Below, in pieces: positions 50,167 through 64,000 of a stretch of 64,000 bases of DNA. The notes beneath the pieces are model-generated. The model was given only the letters and a program-made list of their open reading frames with translations. It was not told where the DNA came from and made no database searches. Source of the DNA: Ephydatia muelleri (lineage: Eukaryota > Porifera > Demospongiae > Spongillida > Spongillidae); the NCBI GenBank assembly GCA_013339895.1, contig JABACO010000018.1, positions 3,949,911 to 4,013,910 on the forward strand. The letters run 5' to 3'. Numbering within the stretch: the first letter of the stretch is position 1; each line of letters begins with the position of its first letter. The position numbers and the translations under genes are program-made.

Positions 50167-51048
50167 GTGTGTGCAACACACGTGTAACTTTTGTAAAAAT
50201 GTAATTACACCATACAACTGTACACTGTACATCAGCCATTCTAAGCATGCATATATGCTGCACTTGTAGGTGATGTCTGTGTGCAGGCTTGTATCATGAC
50301 TGTGTGGATAGTACACACGATGCTGCAGTGTATGTTGAAATTCAAGCGGGCTGAAATGCAGATGAGATACTGTACATGTTATATACAGTAGTCAGATTCT
50401 CATGTACGCATACATGTACATGTACATGTATGGATGTATTCGAATCAGTCATGTGTTCCCATCTCATGTGTAAGGTGCGGCTCCCATCACTATCAGTACA
50501 CAGGTCCTTACGAAGGGCAGTTTGTTCTCGTGCTAATCATCCATGCTCACACTAGTTTATGAGAGAGTTTGATGGACATGTTTGCAAATGATGCCCATCG
50601 CACCACCCTTCACGCTATATCCCCTTGTTTCTTATCTACAGTACATGTGGAGAGTCTCTACAAAATCCACAAGCATGTACATGTGACAGCATTGCCGGCT
50701 TGACAGTTTAGTTTCTGAGTTCTGTTCACACTGTATTGCACGGCATGTATTCTGTTTGCATATGTAGCAAAGTCATGTAATAAATTGTAAATAAGAAGTT
50801 GTTTTGTCTGCAATGTGTGTGCTGTTTAAATGTACAGTATAGTAGATGGTCATGTACAGTATGCAGCAATTATATTATGACTGTACATGCATATTATAAT
50901 TGAGATTATAAGCATATTGAGTGTGGATAAACATTTTCATTGCTACAGTGGCGGACTGGCAAAATCATAATTTACTGATGTGTCGCATGATATGCATGTG
51001 CACATGTACATGTACAGTATCTTCACCTTCATTTTGGTCTTGTGTTAG

Positions 51049-51408
51049 GAGTGGGCTCTTGGTATGCTGCATATGAAGTGCACTTGTGGTGTCATTTGGC
51101 TCATGAACATCAGCTTTAAGAGGACTCTGGACAGGGATGGAAAGGATAATTCCCTCAGGTCAGATGGAGTGGAAGGAGTTGACACAATATTTGGAACACC
51201 CAACGATATGTTGCTTAGGCTGGAAATTAATTTGTATGCTTTGAGTTGAGCTTCATGTGTTGTCTTGGTCTGCAGCTTTATCGGGGTGGAATACGAAACC
51301 TCAATCTTATCTTTGTCCTAAAGGAGGTGGCCTGGCCTGTGATAGTCATCCTGTCATTATGTATACTGGTGCCTTACATCATTCTGATGGATGTTCTCCC
51401 CCAAATTG
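51049..51408 (+). pseudogene. Duplicated MARCHF6 exons 29-30 (pseudo-exons)
   Basis: 51049-51134 copies exon 29 (EWALGMLHMKCTCGVIWL...), but its donor is destroyed: source GACCAG|GTACAG has become GACAGGGATGG. 51276-51408 copies exon 30 (NLNLIFVLKEVAWPVI...) with both splice sites intact and a few substitutions (T to I, F to I, G to D). There is no exon upstream or downstream to join and no initiator, and receptor 2 lies between it and the parent gene in the opposite direction. It is a non-functional fragment. Confidence 0.85.
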
Positions 51409-51707
51409 GTGAGCTGCATTTCTCTAGTGTAGTGCATGCATACTGTAATACATGTTTGCATCAAATTGTGCTGACTTGTACGTTGTTCGTATGCACTGTA
51501 CGTGTACATGTACAGTATCATATGTTTTTTGAGTACATTTGTCACATGCTGAATCAGATTTTTAAAAATTGGTTTCTACTCTTGTGTCATTGTACAAGAG
51601 ATAAAATTAATAGTGCATTTCAGTTCAAACATTAATGCGTGATGAATGAGGAGGACCCTGACAAAGCCTTCCACAACAACATTAATACACGATGAACATG
51701 GGGTAGA

Positions 51708-51935
51708 ATAACTCTTCAGTGGGCAGCTGCACAATATTGCGCCGCTGCTGCTGTACAAAAGCCACTTTGGTTTTCTAAATCGTTAACGTTTTTGTAGTCA
51801 ACCAAACAATGTTCAGAGAAAAATTTTTATTTTGCTTGTCATATTCGCGGGGTTGTTTACAAAACACGTTTTCGTGTAACAAGGAAACGCTTATTCCACA
51901 CTATACCGCAATAATTGGCTTTGTCCGCTAAACAA
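51708..51935. mobile_element. TTAA MITE copy inside the inverted part of the duplication
   Basis: It runs from about ACTCTTCAGTGGGCAGCTGC through GCGGGGTTGTTTACAAAACA to CAATAATTGGCTTTGTCCGC. It is the inverse of the MITE at about 44365-44588, with matching GCAATATTG and TTGTTTACAAA interior words. Confidence 0.65.
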
Positions 51936-52050
51936 ACAAGACAAATAATAATGTGATTACAATAAACTGGAGGATTAAATTATCTGTATCGTCCACAGAT
52001 CAATAATAATAGAATCAAACTGGTTCATAACATACATGCATGTAGTGCAT

Positions 52051-53706
52051 ATCATATCCAGAAATGAGCGGTCAAAGGGAAAGCTAATTAATTCGCGGTT
52101 TGCGAATCACCGAATATTCCCGTATAACTTCCCATAGACATGTATGGGGTACTTTAATACCAAGCACACCAGATTTTTCTCAGCATTTGCCAAAGGGGAT
52201 TGTTAGTACACTACATTTGCCATGATTTTTAGTGGGGTCGCCGTATTTTTCCTATTTAAGGCGTCGCTTCCCTAGGATTGTCATAAAATTGTCCTCAATG
52301 TACACGTAGTCAATGGGTGCGTTTTCTCATTACAAATTCTATGACCATTTGTGTCAATACCTTTACGATTTGCCAATTTGCCAAAGGAAAAACATGTAGC
52401 TAGTACATCGAAGAACTATAATATATATTGAAAATTGGGTCTTTGTATTTAAAAATCGGCTTCCATAATTGAAAGAAGTATTCTATATCGAATCGGATTG
52501 TTGTCTCCGTCTCGTGCCCTCAAAATCGACTCACGCGCGGGACAAGGCAAATGAGTATCTCCCTAGCTGTACCAGTTTTATACAGTATGAAATCGGGCCT
52601 GAAATCGATTCTGCACGCCTCCTAGCGCTACGTAACAAGGTTTGTTGCTACCAGTTGAGTAGCCTACATATAAATGTACGTTATCGTACCCATACGTTTC
52701 GGATCTTTTGTAAACATCGCCGGGCCCATTTCATAATTGTATTGCTGTTAGGCTGTTACGTTGGTAGTTTATCTAAGTAACTGAAGTACAACTACTAGTA
52801 TAGGTGTGGCCGGAGCTACTATTGGCACCAATAGTAATACGGCTACATGCATGTGTTTTAATTCTAGAAAATGCGCACCGATTAATCGAGTATCAAAGAA
52901 GCTGATAGCAGCGTCAACGGCGTGGTAGCGTATTTTATTCTGCTGTCTGGCGCTGCAACATCCACCACCAGCAAAACGCCGTTGCAATCTTTCAGGTGAA
53001 ATAAATATAAAATGCATGTGCAATTAAGGCAATGACTTACGTAGGCCTAGGCATTGCACATCTCTCAACTTGGTAATTGCAATAATGTCAGTCATTTCTT
53101 ACCCTGCACTGCATGCTTTGTGTTTTATTGTAATATTTAGCTACCTTGCGTACTTACATGTATATTCAGTTACCGCTGTGAAGGCACCGTAGCTAGTGTA
53201 CTCATGTGAAGGCACCATAGTTATAAGGTGTGACTATTTACAAATGGTTTATTGTGTCAGTGTGGTATGTAGCAGGCTTTGTCAATGTAATGTATGCACA
53301 TGTGCATATGGACATATGTAGAAAGTTGGCAACGGACTCAAACGTGAATGTTGTGCATGTGTTGTCGACTGCATCACAGTGAAACTTATTAGTGAACAAT
53401 TTGAAATAAATCACAAGATGACCGCCAATGTATGGGCGATTACTCGATATGACACAACACGCAAGCACTAAAACGCATCACAGTCAGATCAAACAAACTG
53501 TCAGACATTCTCTGCAACCATTCTCTGCTACATGTACCAATGTAAAGGTCTTGTTGATAACAATGAATACAATAGTTCAAGGGATGGTATACAAATAGTG
53601 CATGCTCATACAAGTATGCATATCTGTGTATGTGTAAACAATTAATTTTTTGTATGTTTGTATTGTATGTGTGTATGTGTGTTACATATGGACAACATTT
53701 CAACAG
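52051..53706. other. Intergenic, no recognised gene
   Basis: No gene is recognised. Short open frames on both strands (for example 52469-52780 plus and 53023-52769 minus) have no familiar motif. Near 53170 and 53205 the phrase GTGAAGGCACCRTAG occurs twice in 40 bp. Otherwise nothing stands out. Confidence 0.35.
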
Positions 53707-53874
53707 CCCTTTGCTGCGGCAGAACACACATGGCTTAGTTCTCTTGAGCCTGAATACCACAAATGCAACAGTGAAAAATGTGAAGCCAGAACAGAGTAAG
53801 GCTGTTTGTGTATGTGTGTGTGTGCGTTACCAGTGTGGTAAGGGAGTGGCTCAAATATGGCACTGATCTTGGTG

Positions 53875-53932
<58 letters not shown>

Positions 53933-54137
53933 AACACACACACGCACCACACACACACATGATGTGATATTGTGGTCAATTAGTTATGGCATGTGCAAAT
54001 GGGAGGGGCTGTGTTTGTGTGTGTTGCCTACAAATACACATGCATGTACACACATGAGGCTTCTGTAACTTCTACTGTAGACAACTAAAACATATCTAGC
54101 AAATTAACCCTCCTTTCCCCCCTGATCTTGGTGATAG

Positions 54138-54172
<35 letters not shown>

Positions 54173-54183
54173 CACACACACAC

Positions 54184-54219
<36 letters not shown>

Positions 54220-55602
54220 GCACACACAAGTACATACATGTACAAGCACACACACATATACACACAGTTTGGGGTGTGTATTGTGGGCGGGTCGATGTTA
54301 CAGGGGGTCACGTGATATACTCTGCTGTGTAGTGTTGTTGCTGATGTGCTGGTATCTTTGGGCAACCAAGTCCCCGATCCTTGACTACGCGCCATACGCG
54401 AAACACACGTGTACGAAGCTTCTAAAATCACTAAAACATCCATAGAAAAGCAGGCCTTCATTCCATATTAGTGATTTGGTGCTTATTGTGTAGTGTAGTG
54501 CTATTGTGCAGTGCCTCTAATACGGTGCTGTGCCTGTGACATAGTGCTATGGTGCAGTGCTTGTGAAATAGTCATGGTGCAGTGACTGTGAAGTGGTGCT
54601 AAGGTCAGTGGTGTACAGTTGTAGGAAGCATGGGGTCCATTGCCACATTCTTATTTTTGTCAAAGTGGGGGCATTACCCCCCCCCCCCCCCCCCCCACCT
54701 TTTAATATCATCCTATGTGCTTGATGGTGCTGTATAGCCATGGTGCTGTGCTTGTGAAGTACATGTAGCTATGGGTCTGTGCTTTTGAAGAAAGTTTGGT
54801 GTAGTTGAATGTGAACACTAAGCTTACATGTACATGTATTACCATTCAGCTGCTAGCCTTATGTAAACTTTCCAGTGGCCCAGTCCTGCCATACACAAGT
54901 ACAGGTACAGAAATGGTGTGGGAACAAGTGTACGAAAAGAAAAGGTAAAAATTTATTAATGTAACGTGAAATTTTTATAGTAATAAAATTATAACCTTAC
55001 AAGCCTGATTTTGCTGGATGCTGTCCCATAGGTACGTAAGATAAATATAATATTCATTTGTGCAGGGTCAACAACAAAAGGGCATTGTTTGCTATGTAAA
55101 CTGAGTTTATCCTAATCTGATGTTAGCTATTGAGCTAGACATGTACATGTACCAAGTTCTAAGAAGCAAACACTATTGACGTACATGTAGTACCTACATG
55201 TGCATGTATGTGGCATGGGCCTTTTGTGCCTGATGCCATAAACTTTACAATCAAGTACATGTACATGATGGGAGGGGGGTGGAGTGTGCTTTGGGCCTCA
55301 TGCAAAACCTTTGGTTAGTAGTAGAGGCATTTACGTCTGATGCATAAAGTCCTGGTACTTTTTTTCTAGGGTTCAATATCAAGAGTTGTGTTAAAAGTCT
55401 GTTTGGGACTGTTTCTATGGAGATGAGGCGAAATATTACTCGAGGTACTGGGGAAGAGCAGCACCAGGAACCCAATGCTGAGACTGACCATCCGGAGTGT
55501 TCAACACCTCCAGGGATATCCACCTTAGGCTCAACAAATTTACTTAAATACCCCTACGTTCCACTGTACTCAGCTGGCATGCCAAGCAAACCAGATGGGC
55601 AG
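53707..55602 (+). CDS. Possible exons of an unidentified gene
   Basis: Three stretches look like exons with GT-AG borders: 53707-53795 (PFAAAEHTWLSSLEPEY..., donor GA|GTAAGG), 54876-54944 (AQSCHTQVQVQKWCGNKC..., donor AAAG|GTAAAA) and 55370-55602 (GFNIKSCVKSLFGTVSME... to PSKPDGQ, donor CAG|GTGTGT). The last two join in phase into a cysteine-containing, then Glu/Thr/Pro-rich and probably disordered segment. The first does not join the second in phase, so an exon is missing or it belongs elsewhere. Two CA microsatellites separate them. I do not recognise the protein. A minus-strand reading near 55544-55828 is also open, so even the strand is not certain. Confidence 0.3.
53877..54228. repeat. 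Two (CA)n microsatellites
   Basis: CA runs at 53877-53958 and 54139-54228, each 80-90 bp with scattered AA or GC interruptions, are preceded by similar flanks (CTGATCTTGGTGA before both). So the second looks like a local copy of the first with its flank. Confidence 0.85.
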
Positions 55603-56799
55603 GTGTGTTGAGTATACCAAAGGCAGGCAGTTCTAGCAATGGAGGCCTACAAATAATGCTGCCACTGTTCCACTCACCCCTCTTCCACTTCAAAGTTGGG
55701 ACGCCACTCGCATCTAAGAACTTCCGCTCCACCTTCCTATCCCTGGTATGGTGGAGCAATGTGGCTACAATCCAGCCAAATACAACACTCGCATTGGTGC
55801 AGCCACTTACAGTAACTGCTGACACCATTCAGAAGTACATATGGTGCAGCCACACTCATTGTTAGTAATAGCAATAGCAGAAGAGGACAAATTGTGTATG
55901 TTTTTTAAATGCACATTACATGTTTGCACTAACCATACACTGTGCAGAGACAGGGGAGGGGTTTGGGGGCCGTTTGGGCCTGTGCCAGCAAGCATTGGCA
56001 TAACATAGAAGGGGGGGGGGGGTGTATAGTATGCTTTTAACCTGATGCAGAGGCTTTGGCCTAGTGATAGACTGATCAGCGCTACAGAGTTTACACAAAA
56101 CTTTTCTTTAAAAGAAAAAAAATGAAAGCATTGCTATTCCATTGAAGCCCCACGAAGGTGATTTGCATTAAAATTAAAGCGCTTTACGTGTGGTTACTGA
56201 CTCTGGCCTGGCCATACACATGTATGCAGACAAAGATTCAAAATACGGCACGTGCAGATTTAATCGATCTAGGTAGGGCTGAAATGCCTACGTAGGTCGC
56301 AACTGTACTGAAAAGTGCCATTTGCAAATATCTATGTCTTGTATCAGTGCACGTGCCTATTAGCCTTCGCGCTTCATTCATCGAGCTGCAAGCAGGCTAA
56401 ACGAACACGATAAGGAAAACACTATATAGGTCAAAAGTGTCCATGACACCGCGCTGAAGTTAGCCTCACATTCCACAGCCTATCATTCGTAATTCGTTTA
56501 ACACTTGAGGTGCTAACTTTTGCTCAAGCGGCTGAGTGTATTCATAAGTCATATGACGTCTCCGCTGAGCGTATCATACATGTACTGCAATTTTCAATGG
56601 TTTGATGATTAGCGATCAGCCTGGCAGGCTGCACAGAATTGGCACAATTGGAGTAACGAAACTTGTAAAGTATTATACTTGCTGTTTTTCTACGTGTTTG
56701 CATTTTGTATGTATTGATTGTACTTGCTGTCTAAAATAACAATATAATGAAATGTATTTGAGCAAGCTGGTCCAGCCAGCCAACCAACATGGTTATTTA
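55603..56799. other. Intergenic, no supported gene
   Basis: It contains a run of G (56011-56022) and open frames on both strands at 55544-55865 that I could not assign. No repeat family or RNA gene is recognised. Confidence 0.3.
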
Positions 56800-59700
56800 C
56801 TAACAGCATACATTATTGTAAACAGGAAACGATGGTAGTGTGTGATTAAGAAAGTGTTTTATTGCCTTCTTTCTCTCAAGGTTAAATGTGTTCATCAGTA
56901 GAGCTACGACAATCTGGAAATGTAAAGAATTTACACATTGTGATTTATGTTCTATTTTCTACCATTGATACATTAACTCACCTCTGGCCAAACTACACAC
57001 TTGTTTACTAAAGACAACGACAGTGCAGCCTGTTTTTGTACATCACAGTCAAGTTCTTGAAGAAAGTAAAACACTTCTAATACCTGTAAATGGGAGGAAT
57101 GTTCCTAATGTCAAATTGATGATATGGGTGAGAATTGTGTACCATGTCAGAACATTCTAAAAGAGGCCAGTACAAATCTTCTTTATGAAGCTGTTTAATT
57201 TCATTAAAGTAGATTTGAAGATCTGATACGGTATATCTTTACTCAAGATGGCCCGGAGGGTTGGCTAAAGGATGAATAAATTGTCATGTGTATCAATAAT
57301 TATTACAGTTTAAACCTCAAGATCTTTCACAACTCTTCTTATTATGTGTCTTGGAAATGGATAATGCTTACTAGAAAATTAGTTCCAGACACTTAGTAAA
57401 GTTCAAATCACTGTAAAATGCTTACTCCAAGGTTTTTCTTTTGAAGTGTGGGAAGTTCTTCATGTAAAAAGACTTTCCCCATCTCAGTGCAAAGATGTCG
57501 TCTGGATCAGGTGCATTCCTAAAATCAGGCACTAGAAAATCTAGGGGAACACCAGCATTGTGATCACCATCAGTGTCACTGTTGCAATCAGTGTCATTTT
57601 CAGCTTCTCATAACTGTCATCCTCATCATCAGCTGCATCAATATCACATCCCAAACTTTCAGCATTGGACTCTACAAAGACTGAGATGAATAGTGACATG
57701 GCAGCACAGGTTGAAAAGTCTCACCTTGATCTTGCTTTGCACAAATTGTGCGTTCTGCCTGAGGCAATTTCACTTCTTCATTATGATCCTGTGTACATAA
57801 GAGGTGTATTTGAGATTAAACACATTGCATTGTCCATTACAGATATGCTGCTGCTTTTCTCCACTATGTGTGTAGGTTGAAGACAAATAGGAGAAATTAC
57901 AAAAGAAACATGCAATAGATATGAACAGTATACCAATTGGCTGTAGATCTCCCACTGAAAGCTCATAAACCATTTGTAATCTAAATGCATCCATTAGTCC
58001 CTGCAGATTGCAGCAGAATCGGATTACAGACCTACTAGACAAATTTATTTTACTTGAGTATGTAGAAGAGGTAGTTGGTCAACAATAAGTCGTGCTGCCT
58101 ACATGTATAAAGTAGAACACTAAATAAATAAGTCAAGCATGTCAGAATTATGAACAACTCACAAAGCACACAAATACGCCACAATCTGTTGGGTTTCTTT
58201 GCATTGGGGAATTACTCCCCTGAAAAGTAGCTATATCAAACAAGCATATGTTACATTTTGAATCAAAGCAGACCACTGAATCTTGGTATGTCCAATGGTG
58301 CATTAAATCCTCAAAGTCTGATTGATGTCATAGCTCATTACTGATATATAACCTGTATAACGTGCACACCTGCTAAGTCTGAACAAAATATATGGATAAC
58401 TTACCAAATCCAGTTCACAGCATCAATGTTACTTTGATGCAATGAATCAATACATATGATCACATGCCTCTGAATGTGTACAACCTATAAGGATTATTAC
58501 AATGAAGACTTTTTACAATGCGTAAATGTACTTACCAATAGGCTCCAATGCTGTGGCTTGTGTACAGGAAACAGCAAGACTTCATTATTCAGCAAATCTT
58601 TCCCCTATATTGTACACTGTATATTCAGCTCGTATTAGTAAAACCTATCTCTTCTTCTTACCTTACAGTACCATTTCACTGCTGAATATCCCTTTGCTTT
58701 TAGCAGAGGTATAAATGTAGGATCAAACCACTTTGTCATTATTCCGTGCTGAAACATATCACTATTATACTCCATACAGCCCTGTTAAGGTTATGTAATA
58801 ATACTTTCTGCATATTACTTCTTTGCATAAGCTCAAAATATGAGGCAATTATCTGTAATTGTAAGTTCTTTGCTTCATAACGTCAAAAATGGTATTGATG
58901 AATTGACCTTGGAGTCGATCCATCCTCCAGATGCTACATTCATCAGGTCCTGTTTCTCAAGCTGGAATGTTGAACTAGGCATAGGAACCTTGAGCTTAAG
59001 CTGAATAGATGAATTCTAGCTTGCTTTCCATTACTGCAGAAGCATATTGAAACAATACCTCAGCTTCTAAATGTTCAGGTAGCCCTGGATATCGCTATGT
59101 TGTAAAAGGCATCCTTGTGGTACATAGCAGCAATGTACTCTGAACATTACACCTACTAGGTTTGAATTAGTTGAGTTAGGAGTCGTCAAATCAGCAGTAC
59201 ATTCATCTAGAAGTGCCTTTATAAATGTAAAATATAAGTAACCAATATGTAAATGACAGCTAACTTACCACTGCCATTGGTGATGTATACAATGCAAGAC
59301 AAACATTTTCCTGCCACAAATGTAATATGAATGAATGTATGAACAAACCACCCTGTACAACCTGCACTTCTTGTGAACATATGTAATCAAATGATGTGAT
59401 GATGCTGACTTGTGTGTCACTGTATCTGATCCATTGATATCTGCTCCTAACAAGGCATGTGTCTATGTGCGTGAAGGAAATTATAATGCAGTGTAAGGTA
59501 CTATTTGATTTAAATAATGTTTACAGTGGCCTTTTCCTGTATGTGTGCCATGATGAATCTGCAGTTTTTTTTAGTAGTACAACGCACATGAATACTACTA
59601 TATACAAAACGCTAGATACTTACCACCAGTGCAGAAAGTTAATATTTTGGCTTGTTCGTGGCATGTAAGTATGACACATGCTCTACACTGTATGCACAAA

Positions 59701-59879
59701 TGTGGTTTACAGTTGTGTACATGAAATTGAAAAGACATTACCATGGCAAAAGAACTCTACAATTCAACTTCTTAGGTTTTCTAGATAGTGAAACTCTATC
59801 ACAATGAATCATCATATGGCTAGGAAATGAAACTTCCCGACTATGAATGTCCAGATGCTGATTACACTTCTCACACTCC
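56800..59879 (-). CDS. Ulp1/SENP-like (C48) cysteine protease gene, many small exons, frame breaks
   Basis: About 17 minus-strand exons: 59879-59742, 59680-59624, 59446-59269, 59216-59151, 58994-58908, 58852-58805, 58748-58662, 58604-58536, 58484-58405, 58317-58163, 58098-58054, 58000-57956, 57788-57725, 57671-57426, 57236-57143, 57083-56982, 56913-56800. The Ulp1 fold is readable in order: QDLMNVASGGWIDSK, IIASYFELMQRS, the catalytic His in VLLFPVHKPQHWSLL, Asp in VVHIQRHVIICIDSLH, and the Gln/Cys pair in MQRNPTDCGVFVCF, then LIVDQLPLLHTQ and MDAFRLQMVYEL. Family enzymes cleave SUMO-like modifiers, and some are carried by transposons. The N-terminal part has ECEKCNQHL. The C-terminal part starts acidic (DDEDDSYE) and is unfamiliar. 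Phase fails at 58405/58317 and inside 57671-57426, so it may be decaying or some exons are misdrawn. The 5' end is not found; 60112-60217 may hold another exon. Confidence 0.75.
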
Positions 59880-60248
59880 CTGGCAAGATAGAAATGTAAC
59901 AAACAATGCTTGGGACAAATTGAATTTATTACACATGGGGACCTTCCATTTCATTCAAGAAAGAGTCAATCCACATTTTCATCAATTCCATAATACTTAC
60001 TTCTTAATGCTCTTCTACACTACAAGATATTACTGACCAATAAGTAGTCTTGCACACAGGCTATACATCATAACTACATAATGTGACAAATTATCTCAAT
60101 AATTAGATAATACCTTTGAGCAGCAAATGGCTTTTTTATGCACAGTTGTCGCAAAAAGCTGGCGATACTTGGATAGCACCGATATAGGTATCCAATTCCA
60201 AAGGTATTGTTGTGTACATGAAAACAGTAACGTTTCAGACACTACTTT

Positions 60249-64000
<3,752 letters not shown>

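Larger units (their letters stand above)
50022..52050. repeat. Rearranged partial duplication of the MARCHF6 3' region
   Basis: The copy begins inside a MITE and follows the source (41636 onward) with ~95% identity by eye, including a GT microsatellite (50112-50172). It lacks about 700 bp (source 42519-43216). It resumes through copies of exons 29 and 30, then at about 51658 (after GGAGGACCCTG) switches to an inverted copy of source 44256-44640, which contains a MITE (51708-51935). The right end is at about 52050. Confidence 0.85.

Noticed and set aside
51064-51635. A second functional MARCHF6-like gene
   Set aside because: Only two exons are present, one with a destroyed donor, and the flanks are copied introns of the parent gene.
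52469-52780. 103-codon plus-strand ORF
   Set aside because: No motif, paralogue or splice partner is visible; length is within chance for this region.

Overview
This window is eukaryotic and almost certainly animal. Genes are split by short GT-AG introns. Two genes encode receptors with a Frizzled-type cysteine-rich domain followed by seven membrane segments, and intergenic and intronic DNA is crowded with micro-, mini- and macrosatellites and small inverted-repeat elements. The combination of compact introns, divergent Frizzled-like receptors and countless self-complementary GTACATGTAC-type words suggests an early-branching metazoan such as a sponge. That placement is an inference, not something the sequence proves.

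Layout. 1-2.2 kb: no supported gene. 2.2-2.8 kb: internally deleted hAT-like transposon. 2.9-6.6 kb (+): Frizzled-like receptor 1, first exon not found, with a foldback element in one intron. 7.3-10.2 kb (-): decayed Ty3/gypsy pol whose tail has expanded into a 15-bp minisatellite. 12.3-22.6 kb (-): 17-exon FAD enzyme of the sarcosine/dimethylglycine dehydrogenase family, with three introns filled by 29-, 25- and 51-bp minisatellites. It shares a ~117-bp divergent promoter region with a 12-exon seven-bladed WD40 gene (22.7-26.0 kb, +), which carries a one-exon MIF4GD-like gene in antisense inside an intron. 26.0-45.0 kb (+): complete 32-exon MARCHF6 (Doa10-type ER ubiquitin ligase), starting only 69 bp after the WD40 stop. 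45.6-48.3 kb (-): Frizzled-like receptor 2, convergent with MARCHF6. 49.9-52.05 kb: rearranged partial duplication of the MARCHF6 3' region, including pseudo-copies of exons 29-30. 53.7-55.6 kb (+): possible exons of an unidentified gene. 56.8-59.9 kb (-): multi-exon Ulp1/SENP-like cysteine protease gene with frame inconsistencies. 60.25 kb to the end: ~162-bp tandem satellite with higher-order organisation, running off the window.

The genes do not form a pathway. They cover signalling (two receptors), mitochondrial one-carbon metabolism (FAD enzyme), ER-associated degradation (MARCHF6), translation (MIF4GD-like) and SUMO-type proteolysis (Ulp1-like). The most interesting features are architectural: nested and nearly overlapping genes, a minisatellite grown in a retroelement pol tail, element-associated duplication of part of MARCHF6, and a Ulp1 gene split over about 17 exons too short to stand out as open frames. 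Exon coordinates were read by hand from splice consensus, phase and protein similarity, so single-base errors are possible.
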